NCBI RefSeq assembly: GCF_001724815.1
Contig: NZ_MEDO01000003.1
Coordinates: 1-64,000 of the forward strand
DNA from: Arenimonas sp. SCN 70-307
GTDB lineage: Bacteria; Pseudomonadota; Gammaproteobacteria; Xanthomonadales; Xanthomonadaceae
Length of the DNA stretch: 64,000 bases
Direction of reading: 5' to 3'
Shown here: in pieces, positions 26,388 to 34,742 of the stretch
Layout of the letters: every line of letters starts with the position of its first letter
Numbering within the stretch: the first letter of the stretch is position 1
Notes under the pieces: model-generated
Told to the model about the DNA's origin: nothing
The model's input: the letters and a program-made list of their open reading frames with translations, nothing else
Database searches by the model: none
Position numbers and translations under genes: made by a program

Positions 26388-26819
26388 TCAGTCGATGGCG
26401 CGCACCTGCAGCGCCATGTTGTGCGACGACACCACCCGGACCCGGGCGCCGGCCGGCAGGTCTTCGCCCTCGACGGCCCAGAGCGCGTCGCCGATCTTCA
26501 CCCGGCCGCGGCCATCGACGATGGCCTGCTCGAGGTGGAGGACCTGCCCCACCAGCTGCTCGCTGCGGCGGTTGAGCAGCGGCTGGTCGCTGGGCTTCTC
26601 GCGCTTGCGGAAGAAGGCCATGTAGACGCCGATCCACGCGAACGACAGCAGCACGAAGGCCACCGCCTGCCACACCGGCGCCAGGTCGAAGGCCAGCAGC
26701 AGCACGAACACCGTCGCCGCGGCCAGCCCCATCCAGAGCAGGAACACGCCGGGCACCAGTGCCTCGGCGGCGACCAGCGCCAGCGCCAGGCCGGCCCAGA
26801 CCATCAGTTCGATGCGCAT
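26388..26819 (-). CDS. NfeD family membrane protein
   Basis: Protein of 143 residues with about three membrane helices (8-50 and 50-68) and a C-terminal OB-fold domain (V-G-Q-V-L-H-L-E-Q-A-I-V-D-G-R-G-R-V-K-I-G-D, D-L-P-A-G-A-R-V-R-V). This is the short YbbL/NfeD1b form lacking the protease domain. Such proteins pair with SPFH proteins, and here the slipin gene lies directly upstream, 3 bases away. The pair is thought to act in membrane microdomain organisation or stability. Confidence 0.88.
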   Translation of the reverse strand: MRIELMVWAGLALALVAAEALVPGVFLLWMGLAAATVFVLLLAFDLAPVWQAVAFVLLSFAWIGVYMAFFRKREKPSDQPLLNRRSEQLVGQVLHLEQAIVDGRGRVKIGDALWAVEGEDLPAGARVRVVSSHNMALQVRAID

Positions 26820-26822
26820 GGC

Positions 26823-27779
26823 TCAGCCCCCCGCGCGCGGCGGCGCCGGCGCCTTCGCGGCGCCACCGCCCTGCTGCAGGCCGAGGCTCTCCCTGGCCAG
26901 CTCGGCGATGCCGCCCAGCGAACCGATGATGCCGCTCGACTCCATCGGCATCATCACGAACTTCTGGTTCGGCGCCTGCGCCAGGGCCTTGAAGGCCTCG
27001 ATGTATTTCTGCGCCACGAAGTAGTTGATGGCCTGCACGTTGCCCGAGGCGATGGCGTCGGACACCATCCGCGTCGCATTGGCCTCGGCCTCGGCCAGGC
27101 GCTCGCGGGCCTCGGCCTCGCGGAACGCGGCCTCCCGCTCGCCTTCCGCCTGCAGGATGGCGGCCTGCTTCTCGCCCTCGGCGCGCAGGATTTCCGAAGC
27201 GCGCAGGCCCTCGGCCTCGAGGATGTTGGCGCGCTTCTCGCGCTCGGCCTTCATCTGCCGGGCCATCGCGTCCACCAGGTCGCGCGGCGGCTGGATGTCG
27301 CGGATTTCGATTCGGGTGACCTTGATGCCCCAGGGGTTGGTGGCCTGGTCGACCACGCTCAGCAGCTGGGCATTGATGGTCTCGCGCTGGCTCAGCGATT
27401 CGTCCAGGTCCATCGAGCCGATCACGGTGCGGATGTTGGTCTGCACGAGGGCAATCGTGGCGATCTCGAGGTTGGACACCTCGTAGGCCGCCTTGGCGGC
27501 GTCGAGCACCTGGAAGAACACCACGCCGTCGACCTTCACCACGGCGTTGTCCTTGGTGATGACGTCCTGGCTAGGCACGTCCAGCACCTGCTCCATCATG
27601 TTGATCTTGCGCCCCACGGCCTGGACCACCGGCACCAGCAGGTGAAGGCCCGGGTCGAGGGTGTGGGTGTACTTGCCGAAGCGCTCGACCGTCCACTCGA
27701 AGCCCTGCGGCACCATGCGCACGGCCTTGACGAGCAGGACGATGCCTGCGGCGAAGATGATTCCGATCAGGATTTCCAT
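26823..27779 (-). CDS. SPFH/band 7 protein (QmcA-like paraslipin)
   Basis: Protein of 318 residues with a single N-terminal membrane anchor (about 2-18), an SPFH domain (VPQGFEWTVERFGKYTHTLDPGLH, DVITKDNAVVKVDGVVFFQV, D-L-D-E-S-L-S-Q-R-E-T-I-N) and a long Ala/Glu-rich coiled coil (about 190-240) that drives oligomerisation. It resembles E. coli QmcA, whose neighbour is also an NfeD-type protein. Role: scaffold for membrane protein complexes or proteases at the inner membrane. It forms a two-gene unit with the NfeD gene. Confidence 0.9.
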   Translation of the reverse strand: MEILIGIIFAAGIVLLVKAVRMVPQGFEWTVERFGKYTHTLDPGLHLLVPVVQAVGRKINMMEQVLDVPSQDVITKDNAVVKVDGVVFFQVLDAAKAAYEVSNLEIATIALVQTNIRTVIGSMDLDESLSQRETINAQLLSVVDQATNPWGIKVTRIEIRDIQPPRDLVDAMARQMKAEREKRANILEAEGLRASEILRAEGEKQAAILQAEGEREAAFREAEARERLAEAEANATRMVSDAIASGNVQAINYFVAQKYIEAFKALAQAPNQKFVMMPMESSGIIGSLGGIAELARESLGLQQGGGAAKAPAPPRAGG

Positions 27780-27838
27780 GGACTGCCTTCCCCCGGGGTG
27801 CGAACCCGGAGTCTAAGGCCAGCCGGGGCCAGGGCGGC

Positions 27839-27865
27839 GATAATCTTATTGCGAATCATTCTCGC
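27839..27865 (+). promoter_or_regulatory. Fur-box-like site upstream of the FecA-like receptor
   Basis: The stretch contains GATAAT followed by ATTGCGAATCATTCTCG. The TGCGAATCATTCT half recurs upstream of the second iron receptor (38871-38895), which supports a shared iron-responsive regulator. It lies 60 bases before the start codon. Confidence 0.72.
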
Positions 27866-27924
27866 TTGCAGTAATCTTCGCCCCGCCCCGCCGGCCACGC
27901 CGGCAAACACCTATAGAAAGAACC

Positions 27925-30126
27925 ATGTCCACCCTGCTCCGCACCGCCATCGCCCTGGCCCTGCTGCCCGCCGCCCCCGCCTTCGCCGCCGCCGAGACCG
28001 CCGCCCCCACCGAGGAGGCGCTGGTGCGGCTCGACCGCATCAACGTGTTCGGCAGCCGCGACGAAGTCGAAAAGACCGCCGGCTCGGCCCACTACATCGA
28101 CAAGGAAGAACTGGCGCGCTTCAACTACAGCGACGTGCACCGCGTCCTGCGCCAGGTGCCCGGCGTGTACCTGGTCGAGGAGGAAGGCTACGGCCTGCGC
28201 CCGAACATCGGCATCCGCGGCTCGGGCACCGACCGCAACAACCGCATCACGGTGATGGAAGACGGCGTGCTGATCGCCCCGGCGCCCTACGCCGCCCCGG
28301 CCGCCTACTACTTCCCGACCATGGCGCGCATCAGCGGCGTGGAGATCAAGAAGGGCGCGGCGGCCGTGCAGGCCGGCCCGCGCACCACCGGCGGCGCGCT
28401 CAACCTGCTCTCCACCCCGATCCCGGGCGAGACCGCCGGCCTGCTCGACCTGTCCATGGGCAGCCACGGCGGCGTGCTGGCGCGCGGCTGGGCCGGCACC
28501 CAGGGTGAGAACTTCGGCGCCCTGTTCGAAGGCGTGCGCCAGGAGTCGAACGGCTTCAAGCGCATCGACGGCGGCGGCGACACCGGCTTCGAGCTCGACG
28601 ACGCCATGGCCAAGCTGCGCTGGACCAGCAGCGCCAACGCCCAGCGTTTCCAGCAGTTCGACCTCAAGCTCGGCTACAACACCCAGGACAGCGACGAGAC
28701 CTACCTGGGCCTGACGGAAGACGACTTCGCCGCCGACCCGTTCCGCCGCTACGCCGCCTCGCGCCTGGACAACATCCAGACCCGCCAGCGCCTGTTCGAG
28801 CTGCGCCACCTGGTCGAGCTGACCGACAACATCGACCTGAGCACGGTGGCCTACCGCACCGAGTTCAACCGCAACTGGTACAAGCTCAACGACGTGCAGG
28901 GCCTGTCGATTTCCGCGATCCTCGACGACCCGGCCACCTACGCCAGCCAGTACGCCTGGCTCACCGGCGCCACCAGCCCGGCCAATGCCCTGCGCCTGCG
29001 CAACAACAACCGCGCCTACTACGCCCAGGGCATCCAGTCGGTGCTGGGCGTGGGCTTCGGCACCGGCGAGGCCACGCACGACCTCGAAATCGGCCTGCGC
29101 GTGCACCGCGACCAGGAAGACCGCTACCAGGACGACGACCGCTACCAGATGGTCGCCGGCCAGCTGGTGCGCACCAGCGACGGCGCGCCGGGCACGCAGG
29201 AGAACCGCGTGGGCGACGCCGAGGCCGTGTCGCTGTACGTGCAGGACACTATCGAATGGGGCCGCTGGATCCTCAGCCCGGGCCTGCGCTACGAGCGCAT
29301 CGACCTGACGCGCACCAACTACTCCACCGCCACCGGCCTGCGCGACGTGGTGCTCTCGCGCAATGAATCGCAGGTCGATGCCTTGATCCCGGGCTTCGGC
29401 GCCACCTACCTCGCCACCGAGGACCTGGCCGTGTTCGCCAGCGTGCACCGCGGCTTCAACCCGCCTGGCCCGGGCTCTAACGCCGACCCGGAGGAGAGCG
29501 TGAACTTCGAGTTCGGCCTGCGCTACGGCCGCGACGCCCTGGCCGCCGAGCTGGTGGGCTTCGTCAACGACTATTCGAACCTGGTGGGCACCTGCACCGC
29601 CTCGACCGGCGGCAACTGCAACATCGGCGACCAGTTCGACGGCGGCGATGCCCGCGTCCAGGGCCTCGAGGCCAGCCTGGCCTACGACTTCGGCGCCGAC
29701 GGCCCGGTGTCCTACCCGGTCTCGCTCAGCTACACCTGGACCGACGCCAGCTTCCGCAACAGCTTCAACTCCAGCTTCGAGGAATGGGGCAACGTCGCTT
29801 CGGGCGACGAGCTGCCCTACCTGCCCGAGCACCTGCTCAACGCCGCCATCGGCATGCAGGGCGAGCGCTGGCGCCTGAACCTGGCCGGCAACTACATCGG
29901 CCGCATGCGCACGGAAGCGGGCCAGGGCGCGGTGCCGGCCGGCGAGAAGATCGACTCGGTGGTGCTTTGGGACGTCGTCGCCGGCTACCGGGTCAACGAC
30001 CACTTCGAGATCTACGGCCGCGTCGAGAACCTGGCCGACGAGACCTACGCCACCTCCCGCCGTCCGGCCGGCCTGCGCCCGGGCCTGCCGCGCACGTCCA
30101 CCGTCGGCCTGCGCTTCACCTTCTGA
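27925..30126 (+). CDS. TonB-dependent ferric-siderophore/citrate receptor (FecA-like)
   Basis: Outer-membrane receptor of 733 residues. A signal peptide (about 1-22) is followed by a TonB-box region (LDRINVFGSR) and no extra N-terminal signalling domain. The plug carries the FecA-type run VPGVYLVEEEGYGLRPNIGIRG, R-I-T-V-M-E-D-G-V-L-I-A-P-A-P-Y and GPRTTGGALN. The barrel includes V-H-R-G-F-N-P-P-G-P-G-S and ends in TVGLRFTF. The Fur-like site upstream suggests iron repression. The sigma/anti-sigma pair downstream lies beyond a strong terminator and lacks FecR features, so it is not an obvious FecI/FecR system. Confidence 0.92.
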   Translation: MSTLLRTAIALALLPAAPAFAAAETAAPTEEALVRLDRINVFGSRDEVEKTAGSAHYIDKEELARFNYSDVHRVLRQVPGVYLVEEEGYGLRPNIGIRGSGTDRNNRITVMEDGVLIAPAPYAAPAAYYFPTMARISGVEIKKGAAAVQAGPRTTGGALNLLSTPIPGETAGLLDLSMGSHGGVLARGWAGTQGENFGALFEGVRQESNGFKRIDGGGDTGFELDDAMAKLRWTSSANAQRFQQFDLKLGYNTQDSDETYLGLTEDDFAADPFRRYAASRLDNIQTRQRLFELRHLVELTDNIDLSTVAYRTEFNRNWYKLNDVQGLSISAILDDPATYASQYAWLTGATSPANALRLRNNNRAYYAQGIQSVLGVGFGTGEATHDLEIGLRVHRDQEDRYQDDDRYQMVAGQLVRTSDGAPGTQENRVGDAEAVSLYVQDTIEWGRWILSPGLRYERIDLTRTNYSTATGLRDVVLSRNESQVDALIPGFGATYLATEDLAVFASVHRGFNPPGPGSNADPEESVNFEFGLRYGRDALAAELVGFVNDYSNLVGTCTASTGGNCNIGDQFDGGDARVQGLEASLAYDFGADGPVSYPVSLSYTWTDASFRNSFNSSFEEWGNVASGDELPYLPEHLLNAAIGMQGERWRLNLAGNYIGRMRTEAGQGAVPAGEKIDSVVLWDVVAGYRVNDHFEIYGRVENLADETYATSRRPAGLRPGLPRTSTVGLRFTF

Positions 30127-30150
30127 TCCAACGTCCAGGGATGGGCACCA

Positions 30151-30178
30151 GGCCGGGGGAAACCCCGGCCTTTTTTTT
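30151..30178 (+). terminator. Rho-independent terminator of the FecA-like gene
   Basis: Perfect stem GGCCGGGG/CCCCGGCC (30151-30158 with 30163-30170) capped by a GAAA tetraloop and followed by eight T residues. Confidence 0.95.
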
Positions 30179-30185
30179 GTGCGAC

Positions 30186-30210
30186 GCTTTCCGCCCCTGC
30201 CGCATCCAAG
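30186..30210 (+). promoter_or_regulatory. Candidate ECF-type promoter
   Basis: GCTTTCC (30186-30192) and GCATCCAAG (30202-30210) precede the sigma gene at 30216 and resemble the elements before the sigma gene at 5027. It may be autoregulated. Tentative. Confidence 0.3.
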
Positions 30211-30215
30211 GGGAT

Positions 30216-30788
30216 GTGAGCCTGCCTTCCGCCTTCGCCATCGATGTCCCGGACGCCCTGCTGCGCCGCGCCCAGCGCGGCGAGGCGAGCGCGTTCGAGC
30301 AGCTCTACCGGCGCTTCGAGCGGCCGGTGTTCACGCTGGCCCTGCGCCTGACCGGCCAGCGCGAGGAGGCGCAGGACGTGCTGCAGGACACCATGCTCAA
30401 GCTCTTCGACCGCATCGGCGAGTTCCGCGGCGAGTCGCCGTTCTGGGGCTGGCTGCGCCAGATCGCGGTGAACGAGGCGCTCATGCGGCTGCGCAAGCGT
30501 GCGCGCCTGGCCGAAGCCGGCGAGGCCGACGAAGAAACCCTCGAGGCCCACGAACTGCTGCTGCCGCCGGCCGCCGCCGACGCGGCCCTGCTGGGCCAGG
30601 CCCTTCAACGCCTGCCCGACGCCACCCGCAGCGTGCTCTGGCTCTACCACGCCGAGGGCTACACCCACGAAGAGATCGCCGGCCTGATGGGCAGGACGGC
30701 CAGCTTCTCCAAATCGCAGCTCGCCCGCGGCACCCGCCGCCTGCGCGAGCTGCTGCGCATCGAAACGGAGGTGCACTCCCATGCCTGA
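30216..30788 (+). CDS. ECF RNA polymerase sigma factor
   Basis: Protein of 190 residues: sigma-2 (FEQLYRRFERPVFTLALRL, then E-E-A-Q-D-V-L-Q-D-T-M-L-K, FWGWLRQIAVNEALMRLRKR) and sigma-4 (LPDATRSVLWLYHAEGYTHEEIA with the recognition helix MGRTASFSKSQLARGTRRLR). The start is GTG at 30216 with AAGGGG just upstream; longer frames run back through the terminator. Its stop overlaps the next start by 8 nt (ATGCCTGA), the same arrangement as in the sigma operon at 3-5 kb. It likely controls its own operon, including the PDZ protein. Confidence 0.9.
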   Translation: MSLPSAFAIDVPDALLRRAQRGEASAFEQLYRRFERPVFTLALRLTGQREEAQDVLQDTMLKLFDRIGEFRGESPFWGWLRQIAVNEALMRLRKRARLAEAGEADEETLEAHELLLPPAAADAALLGQALQRLPDATRSVLWLYHAEGYTHEEIAGLMGRTASFSKSQLARGTRRLRELLRIETEVHSHA

Positions 30789-31338
30789 CGACATCCGACC
30801 GCACCCGCCCGGCTTGACGGTGGCCGAAGCGCTGTCGCGCCTGCCGCTGGAAACGCCCGAACGCAGCGCCTGGCCGGTGCTGGCGGCGCGCATCCATGCC
30901 ACCACCGACCGGCCGCGCGGACCGCGTTGGCCGTTCGCGCTCGCGGCCGCCGCCGCGGCCGTGCTCGCGCTGGCGCTGGTGCTTCCGCTGCGCCTGGCCG
31001 GGCCGGGTGGTTCCGACGCCGCGCCGCAGGGAGCGGCCGACGCCACCGCGCTGCAGGCCCTGATGCAGGAATCGGCCCAGCTCGAGGGGCTGCTCGCGAC
31101 GATCTCGGGCGCCGAATCCGGCTCGGCCAATGCGCTGCTTCTGGGCCTGGCTTTCGAGGAACGGCTGCGCGACATCGACGCCGCGCTTGCCGATCCGGCG
31201 CTGGCCGACGACGCCGAGGCGCTGCTGTGGCAGCGCCGCGTGGCCCTGCTGCGCGACTACGCCAGCCTGCGCGGCACCGAACAGTGGGTCGCCATGCAGG
31301 GCGGCCATTTCGAAGGCGACCTGGTCGCCACTTACTGA
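30781..31338 (+). CDS. Single-pass membrane protein, probable anti-sigma factor
   Basis: Protein of 185 residues: cytoplasmic N-terminus with LSRLPLETPERSAWPVLAARI, one membrane helix at about 51-71, and a helical periplasmic domain. The N-terminal motif aligns with that of the protein at 3989-4444 (L-P-x-E-x-x-x-R-x-x-W-P-x-x-A-A-R), and both follow an ECF sigma gene with an 8-nt overlap. The anti-sigma role is inferred from this repeated arrangement; no ZAS zinc motif is present. Confidence 0.72.
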   Translation: MPDDIRPHPPGLTVAEALSRLPLETPERSAWPVLAARIHATTDRPRGPRWPFALAAAAAAVLALALVLPLRLAGPGGSDAAPQGAADATALQALMQESAQLEGLLATISGAESGSANALLLGLAFEERLRDIDAALADPALADDAEALLWQRRVALLRDYASLRGTEQWVAMQGGHFEGDLVATY

Positions 31339-31358
31339 ACCGAAGACGAGGAACGACG

Positions 31359-32573
31359 ATGAAACTGCGCCTGCTTTCCCTGATGGTCGCGGCCACCCTG
31401 GCCACCCCCGCCCTGGCCCAGGCGCCCGCGCCGGCGCCCCGGCCGGCCAGCGCGCCCGCGGCCGACCCCGCGCTGCGCGCCGAGCTCGAACAAGCGCGCA
31501 CCGAGCTCGCCGAGGCGGCGCGGCGCGTGGCCGAACTCAGCCGCGAGGCCGGCACCGTCGCGCCGCGCGCCGTCTTCGGCAGCCTCGGCGATCCCTCGCC
31601 GCGGCCGCGCCTGGGCGTGGTGCTTTCGCCCGCCAAGGAGGGCGACGGCGTGGTCATCTCCGCGGTGACGCCGGGTGGCCCCGCCGCCCAGGCCGGCCTG
31701 CGCAGCGGCGACGTGATGGCCAGCCTCGACGGCAAGCGCCTGTCCAGCCGCGGCGACGCGGCCGTGGATGAGGTCCGGCGCTTGCTCGAGTCGCTCGAAC
31801 TCGGCCAGGACGTGGTCGTGGGCTACCTGCGCGACGGCAAGCCGGGCCAGGCGACCGTCAAGGCCGCGCACATCAACCGCGTGATGATGTTCCGCGGCGA
31901 CGATTTCCAGTTCGAGTTCGACGGCGACATGGTCCGCGCAGTTGAGGTCGATGGCCCGGTCACGGTTCGTGCGCAGCCGCTGCTGCACCCGGGCATCGAG
32001 ATGGAGGTGGCGCGCATCGCCGCCGCGCCCTGCCCGCCCGGCGAGGACTGCAAGGTGCCCGTCCTGAGCGAGGCCTTCCGCTGGAACGGCCTGAACCTGG
32101 CCTCGGTGGACGCCAAGCTTGGCCGCTATTTCGGCACCGACCGCGGCGTGCTGGTGCTGGGCACCGGCCCGGGCCTGGAGCAGCTCGAGCCGGGCGACGT
32201 GATCCAGCGCATCGACGGCAAGGCGGTGGCGACGCCGCGCGAGGCGATGTCGGCGCTGCGCGGCCAGGATGCCGGCGACAAGATCGCCATCGAAGTGTTG
32301 CGCGACCGCAAGACGCGCACCGTGCAGGCCACCGCGCCCAAGGCGCCGGACGTGCGCTGGTTCGCCCCGCCGGCGCCGCCGGCGCCGCCCGCCCCGCCTG
32401 CGCCCCCGGCACCGCCCGCCCCGCCCAAGCCGCGCGCCGCGGCGACGCCGGCCGTTCCCGCCGCGCCGCCTTCGCCGCCGGCGCCGCCTGTTCCGCCGGG
32501 CGAGTCGGTGCGCGTGGTCGTCGCCGACGGCGTCGTCGCCCGCATTGCGCGCGAGGCGCCGCAGGTCGACTGA
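31359..32573 (+). CDS. Periplasmic protein with two PDZ domains and a Pro/Ala-rich tail
   Basis: Protein of 404 residues. Signal peptide (about 1-20), a short coiled coil (about 38-62), then a PDZ domain (LGVVLSPAKEGDGVVISAVTPGGPAAQAGLRSGDVMASLDGKRL) and a second PDZ near residues 255-325 (GPGLEQLEPGDVIQRIDGKAVATPREAM). A PAPPAPPAPP tract (near 332-350) and a second Pro-rich stretch follow. No trypsin-like protease domain is present, so it is not DegP/DegS; it may sense or present unfolded C-termini in the envelope. It is the third gene of the sigma operon, 20 bases behind the anti-sigma-like gene. Confidence 0.85.
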   Translation: MKLRLLSLMVAATLATPALAQAPAPAPRPASAPAADPALRAELEQARTELAEAARRVAELSREAGTVAPRAVFGSLGDPSPRPRLGVVLSPAKEGDGVVISAVTPGGPAAQAGLRSGDVMASLDGKRLSSRGDAAVDEVRRLLESLELGQDVVVGYLRDGKPGQATVKAAHINRVMMFRGDDFQFEFDGDMVRAVEVDGPVTVRAQPLLHPGIEMEVARIAAAPCPPGEDCKVPVLSEAFRWNGLNLASVDAKLGRYFGTDRGVLVLGTGPGLEQLEPGDVIQRIDGKAVATPREAMSALRGQDAGDKIAIEVLRDRKTRTVQATAPKAPDVRWFAPPAPPAPPAPPAPPAPPAPPKPRAAATPAVPAAPPSPPAPPVPPGESVRVVVADGVVARIAREAPQVD

Positions 32574-32643
32574 AACAAGCAGGGCTTGATGCCCGACGCG
32601 GGGGCGGGGTCTACTGGCCTTCCCCCGCGTTGCCCCCGGATTG

Positions 32644-33579
32644 ATGCCAGCTCCCCGCCGCGTTGCCCTGATCGCCCTGCTGCTCGCCCTGCTTGTCGGA
32701 CTCGCGTGGCGCGAGGCCTCTTACGACGAGCGCCCACGCACTGAACCCGAGCGGCCTGCGCCGGCAGGAATGTCGCCGGAAGAACTCACCGGCCTGCCGC
32801 TGGAGCCATCGGCGACACCGGGGGCTGTCGTTCCGCGCTTTGACGCCAATGGAGAGCCTGCACCTCCCGCGCCGCTGCCTCACATAAGCGAGCTGGTAGC
32901 CCAGGCCAATTCGGGCAACGCCCGCGCCGCTTGCCAGCTTGCCGCCGAGCTGCAGCTGTGCCGGGAGCAAGCCGTGATGGCCCGCAGCCAGACGGCGCCC
33001 GCGGGCGGGCGGGCCACGGAACGTTGCGCCGCGTTGCTCGAACGCCACGTCGGCCAGCACTTCAACTGGCTGCGGCAGGCGGCGTTCGCCGGCGAACCCG
33101 AAGCCATGCTGCGCTATGCGCTGGGCGAGGGATTCGGGATGCCCGGCGAAAGCCACGCGTACCTGCGCTCGCCCGACTTCGACACCTGGCGGCGGGAAGC
33201 CCCGGCGATGCTTCAGACGCTGTTCGAGGCTGGCTACCCGGAAGTGCTGGTGTTCCTCATGGTGTCCCCGGACCCGCTGATGGGCGGCCAGTTGCACAAG
33301 CTGCTGCCGCCCGACCCGGTGCGCGAGCGCGCCTACGTCGAGCTGCTCGCGAAATTGGTCGATGACGGGGCGGAGGCGGCAAGCCTGGCCGCCCTGCTCG
33401 CTCGCCCCGAGGACCCAGCCGTGCGCGACCAGGCGCGGGCGCTGGCCACCCAGTGGCATGCCGCGCATTTCCCCATCGTGCGGCTGCCCGTGCGCACCGG
33501 CGACGATGGACACCGTCTGCCGATGATGCATGCCAGCGGACAGGCCTGCAGCCAGGTCGCCCCGGGAGCCGCACCGTGA
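32644..33579 (+). CDS. Membrane-anchored or exported Sel1/TPR-like protein (paralogue A)
   Basis: Protein of 311 residues of unknown function. An N-terminal hydrophobic segment (about 6-18) is either a signal anchor or signal peptide. The rest is Ala-rich and helical with Sel1-like repeats: NSGNARAACQLAAELQLC, AAFAGEPEAMLRYA, SPDFDTWRREAPAMLQTLFEAGYPEVLVFLM. A related protein is encoded immediately downstream with a GTGA overlap. The ATG at 32644 is directly preceded by an in-frame TTG (32641), which is possible but less likely. Four or more Cys residues may form disulphides in the periplasm. Confidence 0.7.
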   Translation: MPAPRRVALIALLLALLVGLAWREASYDERPRTEPERPAPAGMSPEELTGLPLEPSATPGAVVPRFDANGEPAPPAPLPHISELVAQANSGNARAACQLAAELQLCREQAVMARSQTAPAGGRATERCAALLERHVGQHFNWLRQAAFAGEPEAMLRYALGEGFGMPGESHAYLRSPDFDTWRREAPAMLQTLFEAGYPEVLVFLMVSPDPLMGGQLHKLLPPDPVRERAYVELLAKLVDDGAEAASLAALLARPEDPAVRDQARALATQWHAAHFPIVRLPVRTGDDGHRLPMMHASGQACSQVAPGAAP

Positions 33580-34544
33580 CCGGACGCCGGATCGTCGTCG
33601 GCACGCTGGTGCTGGCCGTGCTCGCCGCGTGGATGGCCTGGACGCTGTTGCCAGGGGCCGGCGACGGCGCTCGGAACGACGAGGCCAGGCAAACCGCCAG
33701 GGCGTCGGACGCGCCAGCGCAGGATGCCCGGGAACGGGGCGATCCGCCCGAGCCGCCGCCCGATGCCGTGCTGCCTTCCGAGGCGCTGCCGCTGGCGCAG
33801 CGACTGCCGGCCCTCGAAGCGCTGGCGCTCGCCGGCAACCCGGAGGCCGCTTGTCGCCTGGCGGTGGAGCGGATTCGCTGCGCCCGGCTCAAACGTTGGC
33901 AACCCGATGGCTTCGACCGGTCACGGGAGGACCGGCTCGAGGCGGAAGGCAAGCTCGACCAGGCCAACGACGTGGCCAACGACAGCCTGTTGCGAATCCA
34001 GCAGAAGAGCGACTGCGAAGCGGCGGGGGCAGGGGACGACCCCGACCTGCTGTCACTGTTGGCCCCGGCTGCCGCCGCGGGCCATGGTCCGGCCGCCGTG
34101 CTTTATTTCGAAGCCGGCAGCAACCTGCACGACCAGCGTGGCATCTACCAGCACCCGGGCTTCGATGCCTGGCGGCGCAATGCCGCGCGCCAGCTGCAGG
34201 CCGCGCTCGATGCCGGCGTCCCCGAGGCGTCGCGCAGCCTGTTGAAGGCTTATGCGATGGACGGGGACTTCGCCTCGGGGCTCATTGGGGACGATCCGGC
34301 GCGCACGTGGTTCCACCTGGTGCTTTCAAGCCAACTGTTCGGCACGACCATCCACCCGCGGACCGCTGCGCGCATAAACCTGCCGGAGGCCGAGCGCGTG
34401 CGCATCGCCGCGGAGGCCACCACGTTCCGGCGCGATCGGTTTGGCGAGCGGGTATTCGCCGGCCGCGCGCTCGACGCCTGGGGCATCACTCGCCAGCCGG
34501 GCTCGACTGCATCTGCAACCTGTGGTCCGCCGATATCGCTATAA
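33576..34544 (+). CDS. Membrane-anchored or exported Sel1/TPR-like protein (paralogue B)
   Basis: Protein of 322 residues, similar in plan to the upstream protein: N-terminal hydrophobic helix (about 5-24), then helical repeats ALAGNPEAACRLAVERIRC, AAGHGPAAVLYFEAG, HPGFDAWRRNAARQLQAALDAGVPEASRSLLKAYA. The H/S-P-x-F-D-x-W-R-R-x-A motif shared with paralogue A shows tandem duplication. The start is GTG, overlapping the preceding stop (GTGA). The last codons overlap the TATAAT of the next promoter. Function unknown. Confidence 0.7.
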   Translation: MTGRRIVVGTLVLAVLAAWMAWTLLPGAGDGARNDEARQTARASDAPAQDARERGDPPEPPPDAVLPSEALPLAQRLPALEALALAGNPEAACRLAVERIRCARLKRWQPDGFDRSREDRLEAEGKLDQANDVANDSLLRIQQKSDCEAAGAGDDPDLLSLLAPAAAAGHGPAAVLYFEAGSNLHDQRGIYQHPGFDAWRRNAARQLQAALDAGVPEASRSLLKAYAMDGDFASGLIGDDPARTWFHLVLSSQLFGTTIHPRTAARINLPEAERVRIAAEATTFRRDRFGERVFAGRALDAWGITRQPGSTASATCGPPISL

Positions 34545-34545
34545 T
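34540..34545 (+). promoter_or_regulatory. -10 element of the manganese riboswitch transcript
   Basis: A perfect TATAAT that overlaps the stop codon of the preceding gene. The -35 region is poor. Transcription would start near 34552, just before the riboswitch. Confidence 0.65.
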
Positions 34546-34551
34546 GGAGGG

Positions 34552-34740
34552 GCTTTCCCTGTCTTCGGGGAGTAGCCCGTCCCCTCCCGGGGTTTCCGCG
34601 CGTCAACACACTTGGCAAGCGCCATGGTGCGCGGGCAAGGCGAAGGCCTTGCGGGCAAGACCGGAGGCTGGCGTTCCGCACCCAGGCCGGGTGGCGGCAC
34701 GCCGGCCTTCCCTTGCCCCGCACCCGGCCCCGGAGTTGAG
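34552..34740 (+). promoter_or_regulatory. yybP-ykoY manganese riboswitch
   Basis: The leader has the class hallmarks: GGGGAGTAGCCCG (34566-34578), a GCGTCAACACACTTGG element near 34600-34616 and GGGCAAGACCGGAGG near 34652-34666, spread over several GC-rich stems. Manganese binding in this class raises expression of exporters, and the downstream gene is a TMEM165/GDT1 homologue, the known partner in Xanthomonas. The exact 3' edge is approximate. Confidence 0.85.
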
Positions 34741-34742
34741 AA

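Noticed and set aside
32365-32430. Stand-alone microsatellite repeat
   Set aside because: The CCGCCGGCGCC-type repetition is in-frame coding for the Pro/Ala-rich tail of the PDZ protein.
30127-32573. FecI/FecR regulatory pair for the FecA-like receptor
   Set aside because: The receptor lacks an N-terminal signalling domain, the membrane partner has no FecR motifs, and a strong terminator with a GAAA loop separates the receptor from the sigma gene.
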